Shown here one piece after another: positions 17,871 to 26,293 of a stretch of DNA of 64,000 nucleotides. The translations under genes and the position numbers were made by a program. The notes beneath the pieces are model-generated. The model was not told the DNA's origin and did not search any database. It worked only from the letters and a program-made list of their open reading frames with translations. The DNA lies in NCBI RefSeq assembly GCF_000178835.2, contig NC_015275.1, positions 765,001 through 829,000 of the forward strand. The letters are read 5' to 3'. Each line of letters begins with the position of its first letter. Position 1 is the stretch's first letter. The stretch comes from Cellulosilyticum lentocellum DSM 5427. GTDB lineage: Bacteria; Bacillota; Clostridia; Lachnospirales; Cellulosilyticaceae.

Positions 17871-19058
17871 ATGAACATACAAGCAAAATTAATGGAGAAG
17901 TTCCTCAAAAGATTTGATGGGACTTCTTTTGACGTTCAGTTTGAAACAGGAGAAGAATTGCATATTGGGCAGATGCCAGCGAAGTTTAAAATAATTATTC
18001 ATGAACCTATAGCCTACAAGAAACTTATAAAGAGCACCTCGCTAGCTTTAGGAGAAGCTTATATGAATGGAGCTATTGAAGTAGAAGGGGATTTAATAGA
18101 GGCACTAGATGAACTTTTTAAATACCAAAATCAATTTTCTACAGACTATAGTGCACTTAAAAAATTATTGCATACCTCAACCTCTGCGAAAAATCAAAAG
18201 AAGGAAGTTTGTTCGCATTATAATTTAGGAAATGACTTTTATAAACTTTGGTTGGATAAGTCTATGAGCTACTCTTGCGCCTATTTTAAAAACGAAACAG
18301 ATACTTTAGAAGAAGCACAATATAATAAGGTACATCATATTTTGAGGAAACTTAATCTAAAACACGGTATGAGTTTATTAGATATTGGGTGTGGTTGGGG
18401 GTATCTTTTAATTGAAGCTGCTAAGACCTATGGCATTAAAGGAGTAGGTATTACACTAAGTGAGCAGCAGTATAAAGGTTTTAAAGAGAGAATAAAAGCA
18501 GAAGCTTTAGAGGATTACTTGCAAGTAGAATTAATGGATTATAGAGAATTACGTGTCTCAGACCTAAAATTCGACCGAGTTGTAAGTGTAGGAATGCTAG
18601 AACATGTAGGTAGAGAGAATTATGACTTATTTTTCAAAAGCGTAGATGCTGTATTAAAACCAGAAGGTTTGTTCTTGTTACATTATATTAGTGCTTATGG
18701 AGAATATCCTGGAGATGCTTGGATTAAGAAATATATTTTCCCAGGAGGGGTAATACCTAGTTTAAGAGAGATTATTCATTTGTCAGCAGACTATAAATAC
18801 TATGTACAAGATGTAGAAAGTTTAAGAAGGCACTATGTTAAGACCTTGCTTTCTTGGTATGAGCGCTTTGAAGCGCATTTACCTGAGGTAAGAAAGCTGT
18901 TTGATGAAAGGTTTATACGTATGTGGCAGATGTATTTATGTTCTTGTGCTGCCAGCTTTAATAACGGCGTTATTGACTTACATCAGATTTTATTTACTAA
19001 AGGGGTTAATAACCAATTACCAATGACTAGAGAATATTTATATACACGATACAAATAA
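17871..19058 (+). CDS. cfa: Cyclopropane-fatty-acyl-phospholipid synthase
   Basis: The 395-residue SAM-dependent enzyme adds a methylene bridge to unsaturated acyl chains of membrane phospholipids. The N-terminal domain of about 110 residues is followed by CSHYNLGNDFYKLWLDKSMSYSCAYF (acceptor region), the SAM motif LLDIGCGWGYL (about residues 165-175) and SVGMLEHVG. Length matches the family. The start ATG 17871 has GAGGAG at 17858-17863; an in-frame GTG at 17841 would place the hairpin inside the coding region and is less likely. It is 70 bases after the flippase-like gene, with no terminator seen between, so co-transcription is likely, with extra control by the hairpin over its ribosome binding site. 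Confidence 0.93.
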   Translation: MNIQAKLMEKFLKRFDGTSFDVQFETGEELHIGQMPAKFKIIIHEPIAYKKLIKSTSLALGEAYMNGAIEVEGDLIEALDELFKYQNQFSTDYSALKKLLHTSTSAKNQKKEVCSHYNLGNDFYKLWLDKSMSYSCAYFKNETDTLEEAQYNKVHHILRKLNLKHGMSLLDIGCGWGYLLIEAAKTYGIKGVGITLSEQQYKGFKERIKAEALEDYLQVELMDYRELRVSDLKFDRVVSVGMLEHVGRENYDLFFKSVDAVLKPEGLFLLHYISAYGEYPGDAWIKKYIFPGGVIPSLREIIHLSADYKYYVQDVESLRRHYVKTLLSWYERFEAHLPEVRKLFDERFIRMWQMYLCSCAASFNNGVIDLHQILFTKGVNNQLPMTREYLYTRYK

Positions 19059-19133
19059 TTAGTTTTTAGCATAAAATATCCTTTTTTTCGCATAATAAAC
19101 TTGTACATCATTAGGTAAGGAAAGGATGAGATA

Positions 19134-19676
19134 ATGAAAAAATACGTTTGTACAGTATGTGGTTATATTTATGAAGGTGAAACACCACCAGAGAAATGCC
19201 CTATTTGTAATGTAGGTAGTGATAAGTTTGAAGAGATGAAAGGCAGCCTCCAATGGGCTGATGAACATCGCATTGGTGTAGCAGAGGGAGTAGATCCTCA
19301 AATTTTAGAAGGACTTCGTGCTAATTTTATGGGGGAATGTACCGAAGTAGGTATGTATCTTGCCATGAGTAGACAAGCTGATCGTGAAGGATATCCAGAA
19401 GTAGCAGAAGCTTACAAACGCATAGCTTATGAAGAAGTAAACCATGCGGCTAACTTTGCAGAAATGTTAGGTGAAGTGGTTAAAGCAGATACCAAAGCTA
19501 ACCTTATGGCTAGAGTGGATGCAGAGTATGGTGCTTGTCAAGGAAAGAAAGAAATAGCAACTCTAGCAAAAGCACAAAATTTAGATGCCATCCATGATAG
19601 TGTACACGAAATGGCAAAAGATGAAGCACGTCATGGCTGTGCTTTCAAAGGCTTACTCGACAGATATTTTAAATAG
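19134..19676 (+). CDS. rbr: Reverse rubrerythrin (rubredoxin domain at N-terminus)
   Basis: The 180-residue cytoplasmic peroxidase protects anaerobes from H2O2 and O2. The order is reversed from classic rubrerythrin: a rubredoxin-like FeS4 site comes first ([20 protein letters not shown], residues about 4-24). The ferritin-like di-iron domain follows, with iron ligands in [24 protein letters not shown] and KDEARHG. Clostridial reverse rubrerythrins are strongly induced by oxygen under PerR; I do not see a convincing Per box in the 75 bases upstream. It is followed after 18 bases by a Cys-rich DUF1540 gene, so the two form an operon. Confidence 0.93.
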   Translation: MKKYVCTVCGYIYEGETPPEKCPICNVGSDKFEEMKGSLQWADEHRIGVAEGVDPQILEGLRANFMGECTEVGMYLAMSRQADREGYPEVAEAYKRIAYEEVNHAANFAEMLGEVVKADTKANLMARVDAEYGACQGKKEIATLAKAQNLDAIHDSVHEMAKDEARHGCAFKGLLDRYFK

Positions 19677-19694
19677 CATAAAGGAGGAAAAAGT

Positions 19695-20018
19695 ATGCCT
19701 AAAATTCATTGTGGTGTTGATACCTGCTCTTATAATCAAGATAAAGTTTGCCGTGCTAGTATTATTAATGTTGGAGGCAAAGGCTCTACAGATAATGAAA
19801 GTACTTGTTGTGGAAGCTTCCTTAACCGTTTAGGTTATAGTAACTTGGCGCAATATACTGAAAATAGAGGAGATACAGATGCTATTCTTTGTAAAGTAGA
19901 TACGTGCATTCATAATAGCAGTGAGCATTGTTCATTAAACGAGCTTCAAATAGGACCTTCAAAGGAAGAAGCAGAGATTTACACAGAAACAGATTGTCTT
20001 AGCTTTGAAAGAAGATAA
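19695..20018 (+). CDS. DUF1540 protein with two Cys-rich repeats
   Basis: The 107-residue protein consists of two DUF1540 units: HCGVDTCSYNQDKVCRA...CCGSF (residues about 4-43) and CKVDTCIHNSSEHCSL...DCLSF (about 64-104). Each has four or more Cys, suggesting metal binding; the function of the family is not established. It is in an operon with reverse rubrerythrin, which hints at a link to metal or oxidative stress. Ribosome binding site AAAGGAGG at 19680-19687. A terminator follows at 20023-20061. Confidence 0.88.
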   Translation: MPKIHCGVDTCSYNQDKVCRASIINVGGKGSTDNESTCCGSFLNRLGYSNLAQYTENRGDTDAILCKVDTCIHNSSEHCSLNELQIGPSKEEAEIYTETDCLSFERR

Positions 20019-20022
20019 ATTT

Positions 20023-20061
20023 AAAATCTATCTAGGTATAGGGACTTAGATAGATTTTTTT
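20023..20061 (+). terminator. Terminator of the rubrerythrin-DUF1540 operon
   Basis: AAAATCTATCTA (20023-20034) pairs with TAGATAGATTTT (20047-20058), within a run of seven T. Confidence 0.85.
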
Positions 20062-20136
20062 ATTGCCATTTTAGGAACCTATTCCCTCTTTTAGAAATAG
20101 AATAATATGAAAGTATTTTAAAAGAGGTATTAAAGC

Positions 20137-20691
20137 ATGGACAAGAAAACAATTTCAATACTCGGTTTAGGGGTTTTGGCAGTTAGTAGCTTAGTTAAAA
20201 ACAATGAAAAATCATTAGTAGACATAAGAAATAGCGAAGAGAGTAATAAAGAATTTACTGTGCCAGGCATCTTATTAGATGAATTTATAAGCAGACGTTA
20301 TAAAATAAGTTTTAAATACCCTAGAAGCTGGAGTAAAAATCCTAGATATGAAGATAAATATGAGGGGCCTACAGGTTTTTTTGAAGTAAGTACTTTTTCA
20401 GGTATAGGTGAAGATATAGGTGCAGCTGTTAATCAACAAATTAATGAAACTTATCAACCCTATGGCTCTAATCCTACAGTGAGAAATTTTATTGTAGATG
20501 GGCAGCCTGCAAGAGTTATTTATCCATCTGCTGATCAGTCTGCTTTTTTTAAAGACAGAGATGCTGCATTAGTGGTACAATATAAGGAACCTATTACAAT
20601 AGATGGGGTACCTTATAAGTATGTCGTAATCTGGACTAATAAGGAGTACATTCCCCTTATTATGAGTACCTTTAAATTTGTTAATGACTAA
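20137..20691 (+). CDS. Membrane-anchored unknown protein with PsbP/BlaR1-tail-like domain
   Basis: This 184-residue protein has an N-terminal hydrophobic segment (ISILGLGVLAVSSLV, residues about 5-20) that may anchor or export it. The rest is one globular domain: YKISFKYPRSWSKNPRYEDKYEGPTGFFEV, then VDGQPARVIYPSADQS, then VVQYKEPITIDG and ending LIMSTFKFV. This pattern resembles PsbP-like domains that also occur at the C-terminus of some M56/BlaR1 proteins, from memory. No catalytic residues are apparent. It is monocistronic with a terminator at 20713-20744. Function unknown. Confidence 0.7.
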   Translation: MDKKTISILGLGVLAVSSLVKNNEKSLVDIRNSEESNKEFTVPGILLDEFISRRYKISFKYPRSWSKNPRYEDKYEGPTGFFEVSTFSGIGEDIGAAVNQQINETYQPYGSNPTVRNFIVDGQPARVIYPSADQSAFFKDRDAALVVQYKEPITIDGVPYKYVVIWTNKEYIPLIMSTFKFVND

Positions 20692-20712
20692 AATATTTCT
20701 AAAGAAAATAAG

Positions 20713-20744
20713 GGACTGCTGTGAGATGATGCAGCAGTCCTTTT
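20713..20744 (+). terminator. Terminator after the gene at 20137
   Basis: GGACTGCTG (20713-20721) pairs with CAGCAGTCC (20732-20740), followed by TTTTAG. Confidence 0.8.
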
Positions 20745-20795
20745 AGTATGAGGCGTATAATAGGAATATAGGAGCTAATAAAGGGAGTGAAAAGA

Positions 20796-21725
20796 ATGAA
20801 ATATTTTGATTTACACTGTGACACGGCTACAGAGTGCTTTGAAAGACATCTAGAGCTTTATAGAAACAACTTGCAATTAAGTATAGAACGAGGCTTGGAT
20901 TTTGAAGAGTGGGTACAAGTTTATGCCATTTGGATGAATGACAACCTTAGAGGAGAAGCAGCATATAAGCATTTTTGTAAAGTGTATAACTACTTAATAT
21001 TAGAGCTACAAAAGAATGAGAGTTTAGTACGACTATGTACAAGTGGTAGAGAAATAAATGAAGCATTAGAAAAAGGAAAAAGGGTGGCCTTATTAGCTGT
21101 AGAAGGTTCTGCAGCACTGGGAGGAAAGCTAGAACATATAGAGGACCTTTATAATAAAGGGATTAGATTCATGACATTAACATGGAATGGCCGCTCTGAA
21201 GTAGCTGATGGGTGTATGCAAGAATCAGCAGGTGGCTTAACAGACTTTGGGAAAGCAGTAGTAAGTGAAATGAATAGATTAGGTATGATTATAGATGTGT
21301 CACATTTAGCAGAAAAGGGATTTTGGGATGTAGTAAGCCATAGTGACAAGCCATTTATTGCAACGCATTCTAATAGCAAGAAGATATGTGATCATCCAAG
21401 AAATTTAAGTGATGAGGCTTTCAAGACAATTGTAGAAAGGAAGGGACTAGTGGGAATGAATTTTTACCCTACCTTTATTAATGGGACTACAGAAGCGAGT
21501 ATAAAGGAGTTACTGCCTCATATCTCACATTTTCTAGAACTTGGTGGAGAGAATGTCATTGCCTTAGGCTCTGACTTTGATGGTGCTACTATGCCTATGG
21601 ATTTACCTAATATTGAAAAAGTAGAGTGTTTTTACAATGAGCTGGTCAAAAATTACGGTAAGATTATAAGTGACAAAATATGTTTTAAAAACGCATTGAA
21701 TTTCACCAATATACTAAATAATTGA
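20796..21725 (+). CDS. Membrane dipeptidase (peptidase M19 family)
   Basis: The product is about 309 residues, a zinc-dependent dipeptidase of the renal dipeptidase fold. It shows the N-terminal metal site YFDLHCDTATE, the bridging Glu region LLAVEGSAALGG, the metal His in DVSHLAEKGFWDV and IATHSNSKKICDHPRNLSD, and the C-terminal ALGSDFDGATMP. There is no signal peptide, so it acts in the cytoplasm, probably on dipeptides taken up from the medium. ATG 20796 is preferred over GTG 20787 because AAGGGAG (20781-20787) is 8 bases before the ATG. It stands alone. Confidence 0.9.
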   Translation: MKYFDLHCDTATECFERHLELYRNNLQLSIERGLDFEEWVQVYAIWMNDNLRGEAAYKHFCKVYNYLILELQKNESLVRLCTSGREINEALEKGKRVALLAVEGSAALGGKLEHIEDLYNKGIRFMTLTWNGRSEVADGCMQESAGGLTDFGKAVVSEMNRLGMIIDVSHLAEKGFWDVVSHSDKPFIATHSNSKKICDHPRNLSDEAFKTIVERKGLVGMNFYPTFINGTTEASIKELLPHISHFLELGGENVIALGSDFDGATMPMDLPNIEKVECFYNELVKNYGKIISDKICFKNALNFTNILNN

Positions 21726-21846
21726 TTAAAAACAAAAAATAACAATATAATTTACAGCATTGAAATTGACAATCTAAAAAAACCGTAATACACTTAAAAA
21801 AGATGCAATAAGCTAGCTATTAGACTGGATGAAAGAAGGAAATGAC

Positions 21847-22458
21847 GTGAACACAAATATGCCGTCTTTGCTAAATAACCAATTTGCTTATTATGATGTG
21901 ATTGAAAGTATTGTTACGGCATTAGATGCCAAGGATACCTATACAGCTAATCATTCCAGAAGAGTAGGAGGAATGGCTGATTTACTATGCGATTATTTAG
22001 GTGAAAAAGATAGTGTAAAAGCAACGGTGCATATAGCAAGTCATATACATGATATTGGGAAAATAGGTATTCCTGATCATATTTTAAATAAGCCAGGTAA
22101 GCTAACTGAAGAAGAGTGGGAATGTATGAAACGTCATACTTCTATAGGAGCTAATATTTTGAAAAAATCGGAAGCACTTAAGTCATTAAGTGATGTCGTT
22201 CTCTATCATCATGAAAGATGGGATGGTAAAGGCTACTATGGCTTAGAAAAAGAAAATATTCCTTTAGAAGCTAGAATCATAGCGGTTTGTGATTCCATAG
22301 ATGCTATGACTAGTAAAAGAGCTTATAGAGAAACTTTATCTATAGAATATTGCAAAAATGAAATACAATCTAATATAGGTAGGATGTATGATCCGCGAGT
22401 AGCTAGTGTGGCAGTAAAACATTTTGAACATCTATTGAGCTTAAAGGTAGTCAGCTAG
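21847..22458 (+). CDS. HD-GYP domain protein (putative cyclic-di-GMP phosphodiesterase)
   Basis: A soluble protein of about 203 residues that is essentially one HD-GYP domain with no receiver or sensor domain. The first metal ligands are in ANHSRRVG, the HD motif is in ASHIHDIGKIGIPD, the later His pair is KRHTSIGANIL and the HHERWDGKGYYGL block stands where GYP is expected. The Pro of GYP is replaced by Tyr, so cyclic-di-GMP hydrolysis is likely but not certain. Start GTG 21847 has AAGAAGGA just before it; an ATG at 21829 has no site. It would lower cyclic-di-GMP and favour motility, which fits the chemoreceptor-rich window. Confidence 0.82.
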   Translation: MNTNMPSLLNNQFAYYDVIESIVTALDAKDTYTANHSRRVGGMADLLCDYLGEKDSVKATVHIASHIHDIGKIGIPDHILNKPGKLTEEEWECMKRHTSIGANILKKSEALKSLSDVVLYHHERWDGKGYYGLEKENIPLEARIIAVCDSIDAMTSKRAYRETLSIEYCKNEIQSNIGRMYDPRVASVAVKHFEHLLSLKVVS

Positions 22459-22484
22459 CAATTGAATAGGTGAGAGATTATATA

Positions 22485-22513
22485 TTGAAATATTGGGTAA
22501 ACTATGATAAAAT
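22485..22513 (+). promoter_or_regulatory. Promoter of the metG T-box leader
   Basis: TTGAAA (22485-22490) and TAAAAT (22508-22513) are 17 bases apart, placing the transcript start near 22520, just before the T-box. Confidence 0.6.
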
Positions 22514-22539
22514 AACACAAGTTAAATAGTTAAACATAG

Positions 22540-22851
22540 TGAAGAGAAGAGTAGGTTTAAGGATCTTTTAAAGAGAGCTTCGGGAGCTGAGAAGAAGCAA
22601 GGAAAATTAAACTGAACATGGCCTCGGAATGGTGCACCGACGATCCTAGGATTTAGGCTGCAACAGGTTTCGCCTGTTATAGCGAAAGAGTATAACTCCA
22701 AATGACTTTTAAAGCGAAGAGAAATGAAAACCTTAAGAGTAGAGTGGAAGTACTTAACGAGACTTATATTGTAAGGTATAAGTGAAGTAGAGTGGTAACG
22801 CGTGTGATGACCTCGCCTCTATAACAGTTTGTTATGAGGGCGAGGTTTTTT
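22540..22851 (+). promoter_or_regulatory. T-box riboswitch, methionine specific
   Basis: This is a classic T-box leader. Stem I contains AGAGAGC and GCTGAGAAG elements. The specifier loop on its 3' side reads GAAC-ATG (ATG at 22618-22620), that is methionine. The T-box sequence AGAGTGGTAACGCG is at 22789-22802; its TGGT can pair with the ACCA end of uncharged tRNA. A strong terminator follows. Uncharged tRNA-Met would stabilise the antiterminator and turn on metG. The T-box sequence differs from the common GGTACCGCG form by A for C after GGTA. Confidence 0.93.
22811..22851 (+). terminator. T-box conditional terminator
   Basis: CCTCGCC (22811-22817) pairs with GGCGAGG (22839-22845) with further pairing inside (TATAAC/GTTAT), followed by six T. 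The remaining 165 bases to metG hold only AT-rich leader. Confidence 0.92.
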
Positions 22852-23018
22852 GATTGTTTTTAATGAAAGATCAGAATCTCATTTACTTAGGCGTTTCACT
22901 AAATTCCATTAAACAGTTCATTTTTGTAGTAGTGGTTTGTTTTTAAATGATAGAGTAAAACTAAATAAATAAGAAAAACTACTATATAAAATAATCATAT
23001 AAGAAAAGGAGCATTTAA

Positions 23019-24995
23019 ATGAGTAAACCAACGTATTACATTACAACACCAATTTATTATCCAAGTAACAAGCTTCATATTGGACATTCCTACACAACAG
23101 TAGCAGCTGATGCTATGGCCAGATATAAACGTCTTCGTGGTTATGATGTCATGTTCTTAACAGGAACAGATGAACATGGGCAAAAAATCGAAAGAAGAGC
23201 AGCAGAAGATGGTGTTACTCCACAGGCGTTTGTGGATCATATCGTTGACTGGATTAAAGACTTGTGGAAAACAATGGACATTTCTTATGATAAATTTATC
23301 CGTACAACAGATAAAGAACATGAAGAAACAGTTCAAAAAATCTTTAAAAAGCTTTATGACAAAGGTGATATTTACAAAAGTGAATATGAAGGTCTTTACT
23401 GTACACCATGTGAAAGCTTCTTTACAGAACACCAATTAGTAGATGGCAAATGTCCAGACTGTGGTAGACCAGTAGAAAAAGTAAAGGAAGAATCTTATTT
23501 CTTCAAATTATCAGCTTATCAAGATAGACTGATTAAACACATTGAAGAAAATCCAGATTTCATTCAGCCAAACACAAGACAAAATGAAATGCTTAATAAC
23601 TTCCTTCGCCCAGGACTAGAAGATTTATGTGTATCTCGTACTTCTTTCAAGTGGGGAATTCCAGTAGAATTCGATCCAGGTCACGTAGTTTATGTATGGC
23701 TTGATGCGTTATCAAACTATATTTCAGCACTTGGTTATCTTCAAGCAGATGATGCTAACTTTAAAAGATTCTGGCCAGCAGATGTACATTTAGTAGGTAA
23801 AGAAATCGTACGTTTCCATACCATTATTTGGCCAGCTATGTTAATGGCAATGGATCTTCCACTTCCAAAACAAATTTTTGGTCACGGTTGGTTAGTTATT
23901 AACGGTGGGAAAATGAGTAAATCACAAGGGACAGTAGTAGATCCTAGTGTACTTGTAGGTCGTTATGGTAGCGATGCAATCCGTTACTTCTTACTTCGTG
24001 AGATTGCTTTTGGTCAAGATGGTAACTTCTCTAATGAAGCCCTTATTTCAAGAATCAACTCAGACCTTGCTAATGACCTTGGTAACTTAACATCAAGAAC
24101 AGTAGCTATGATTGAAAAGTACTTTGGAACACTTCCGGAAGTACAAGAAGGCAATGAATTCGACGTAGATGTACAAAAGGTTGTTAAAGAGCAAATTGCT
24201 AAAATGGAAAGCAATATGGAAAAACTTTTCTTCAACAATGCGCTTGAAGACATTTGGGTAATCATTAGAAGAATGAATAAATATATTGATGAAACAATGC
24301 CTTGGGTACTTGCAAAAGATGAAGCTAACCATGCAAAACTTGCAGGTGTACTTTATACTCTTTCAGAAGTGATTCGTATTGTCAGCATTATGATTGAACC
24401 ATTTATGCCACAAACACCAGAAAAAATCTGGGCACAGTTTGGTATTGTAAGAGGTGAATTAACAGCTTGGGATTCTATTCATCAATTTGGCGCACTTCCA
24501 AGAACTGTAGCAGCTAAAAAAGGTGAAAATATGTTCCCTCGTATTGATAAAGAGAAGGAACTTGCTATTCTTGAAGCAGCGGTGCCAACAGCTGAGTCAA
24601 AAGAAGAAGCAAAAGCTAAAGATAACAAAAAAGCTGAAGCTAAAAAAGAAGAAAAAGTACAAGAAGTATCAGAAATCACAATTGATGACTTTACAAAAGT
24701 TGAGCTTAAAATTGGTGAAGTTATTGCGTGTGAAAAGGTACCAAAAGCTGATAAACTTCTTGTATCTAAAATTAAAATCGGTGACGAGGTAAGACAAATC
24801 GTATCAGGTATTGCAGCGTACTATTCACCAGAAGAGTTCGTAGGTAAAAAGGTAGTGGTTGTAACTAACCTTAAACCAGTTAAACTCCGCGGCATCCTTT
24901 CACAAGGAATGGTACTGTGTGCATCAGATGATAACGGTAACTTAGTTGCAGTAGGCCCTCTTGGTGAAATGGCAAGTGGCGCAGTAGTAAAATAA
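23019..24995 (+). CDS. metG: Methionyl-tRNA synthetase with C-terminal tRNA-binding domain
   Basis: The 658-residue class I synthetase charges tRNA-Met in the cytoplasm. The HIGH motif is in KLHIGHSY (residues about 15-22), and KMSKS is in GGKMSKSQGT near 300. A zinc knuckle with four Cys is at CTPCESF...CPDCGRP (about 128-149). A Lys/Glu/Ala-rich linker near 520-550 leads to an EMAP-II-like tRNA-binding domain (KVELKIGEVIACEKVPKADKL...GILSQGMVLCAS) at the C-terminus. Expression is controlled by the methionine T-box upstream. It is monocistronic with a terminator at 25004-25058. Confidence 0.97.
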   Translation: MSKPTYYITTPIYYPSNKLHIGHSYTTVAADAMARYKRLRGYDVMFLTGTDEHGQKIERRAAEDGVTPQAFVDHIVDWIKDLWKTMDISYDKFIRTTDKEHEETVQKIFKKLYDKGDIYKSEYEGLYCTPCESFFTEHQLVDGKCPDCGRPVEKVKEESYFFKLSAYQDRLIKHIEENPDFIQPNTRQNEMLNNFLRPGLEDLCVSRTSFKWGIPVEFDPGHVVYVWLDALSNYISALGYLQADDANFKRFWPADVHLVGKEIVRFHTIIWPAMLMAMDLPLPKQIFGHGWLVINGGKMSKSQGTVVDPSVLVGRYGSDAIRYFLLREIAFGQDGNFSNEALISRINSDLANDLGNLTSRTVAMIEKYFGTLPEVQEGNEFDVDVQKVVKEQIAKMESNMEKLFFNNALEDIWVIIRRMNKYIDETMPWVLAKDEANHAKLAGVLYTLSEVIRIVSIMIEPFMPQTPEKIWAQFGIVRGELTAWDSIHQFGALPRTVAAKKGENMFPRIDKEKELAILEAAVPTAESKEEAKAKDNKKAEAKKEEKVQEVSEITIDDFTKVELKIGEVIACEKVPKADKLLVSKIKIGDEVRQIVSGIAAYYSPEEFVGKKVVVVTNLKPVKLRGILSQGMVLCASDDNGNLVAVGPLGEMASGAVVK

Positions 24996-25003
24996 ATGAT
25001 AGT

Positions 25004-25058
25004 AAATCCCCTGTAAGTCATATACTTAAAAGAGTATGGGTCTTACAGGGGATTTTTT
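25004..25058 (+). terminator. Terminator of metG
   Basis: AAATCCCCTGTAAG (25004-25017) pairs with CTTACAGGGGATTT (25042-25055), followed by TTTT. Confidence 0.9.
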
Positions 25059-25185
25059 AGAAAGAGGATAAAATTTATTCAGATTAATGTATAAAAATAT
25101 TTGATATACCCATAATTAAGTCATATAATTGAAATGCATGTGAACTAGGTCATAGATATTTTGATAAGATAGGGAGGTTATACAC

Positions 25186-26274
25186 ATGACAAAAATAGAT
25201 ATTATATCAGGCTTTTTAGGAGCAGGGAAAACAACGCTTATTAAAAAACTCATTAAAGAAGGCTTTAAGGGTGAGAAGCTTGTGCTTATAGAGAATGAAT
25301 TTGGTGAGATTGGTATAGATGGTGGCTTTTTAAAAGAAGGGGGTGTAGAGATTACAGAAATGAACTCCGGATGTATTTGCTGTTCATTAGTAGGGGATTT
25401 TGGCACTGCATTAAAAGAGGTATTAGAAAAGTATAATCCAGACAGAGTTATCATTGAACCATCTGGAGTAGGTAAACTTTCAGATGTCATTAAAGCTGTT
25501 AAACAAGTGGCATTAGGAAATGAAGTAAGGCTTAATTGCAAGGTAGCAGTAGTGGATGCCCTAAAATGTAAGATGTACATGAAGAATTTTGGCGAATTCT
25601 TTAATAACCAAATAGAAAGTGCTAGCACTATTATTTTAAGTCGTAGCCAAAACTGCTCAGAAGAAAAATTGCATGAAGCAGTTAAGCTTATTAAAACGCG
25701 TAATGCAGAAGCTGCTATTGTGACTACTGCTTGGGAAGAGATTGCAGGTGATAAGTTATTAGCTGTTATGGAAAGTGGCAATCATTTAGAAAGGGAGTTA
25801 TTAGAAGAGGAAGAGATATATCCACATTGTGGAGGGCATCATCATGAACATCATGACGAAGAAGGACATGATCATGATGAGCATTGTGACTGTAAGCATC
25901 ATGCTGAAAGTGAGCAGGAGGAACATCATCATGAACATGATGAAGGCTGTAGTTGTGGACATGATCACCATCATGAACACGGGCATCATTATGCAGATGA
26001 GGTATTCACTAGTTGGGGACTGGAAACACCACGACGTTTTGATAAAGAGGAAATAAGAACTATTTTAGAAAAGCTAGCTCATACAGAGACATATGGTGTT
26101 ATCTTACGAGCCAAAGGTATTTTGCAAGATAATGAGGGGAATTGGTTCTGTTTTGATATGGTGCCGGGAGAGTATGAAATAAGGGAAGAGGCAGCAGATT
26201 ATACAGGCCGCTTATGTATAATAGGTACAAAGCTAGATGAAGCAGGACTTAAAGAATTACTAGGAGAATACTGA
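25186..26274 (+). CDS. CobW/COG0523 metal-chaperone GTPase with His-rich loop
   Basis: This 362-residue cytoplasmic G3E GTPase is of the CobW/YjiA/ZigA group. The P-loop is SGFLGAGKTTLIKKL (about residues 7-21). The metal motif GCICCS follows at about residues 63-68. FEPSG-type switch residues are in IIEPSGVGKL. The usual NKxD guanine motif is replaced by LSRSQ. A stretch of about 60 residues (about 210-270) is extremely rich in His, Asp, Glu and Cys and must bind metal, probably zinc. The CobW C-terminal domain follows (THTETYGVILRAKGIL). It is followed 19 bases later by a second GTPase-like gene. The pair may insert or traffic zinc; no Zur box was recognised upstream. Confidence 0.9.
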   Translation: MTKIDIISGFLGAGKTTLIKKLIKEGFKGEKLVLIENEFGEIGIDGGFLKEGGVEITEMNSGCICCSLVGDFGTALKEVLEKYNPDRVIIEPSGVGKLSDVIKAVKQVALGNEVRLNCKVAVVDALKCKMYMKNFGEFFNNQIESASTIILSRSQNCSEEKLHEAVKLIKTRNAEAAIVTTAWEEIAGDKLLAVMESGNHLERELLEEEEIYPHCGGHHHEHHDEEGHDHDEHCDCKHHAESEQEEHHHEHDEGCSCGHDHHHEHGHHYADEVFTSWGLETPRRFDKEEIRTILEKLAHTETYGVILRAKGILQDNEGNWFCFDMVPGEYEIREEAADYTGRLCIIGTKLDEAGLKELLGEY

Positions 26275-26293
26275 GAGAAAGAGAGAAGATCAT

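Noticed and set aside
25059-25185. Zur box upstream of the CobW gene
   Set aside because: No sequence close to the known zinc-regulator palindrome was seen.
25116-25781. A 221-codon minus-strand frame opposite the CobW gene
   Set aside because: Antisense to a gene with intact GTPase motifs; low-complexity Ser-rich sequence and no ribosome site.
25801-26056. Met/His-rich frames on both strands in the His-rich loop
   Set aside because: They result from the repetitive CAT/GAT codons of the metal-binding loop.
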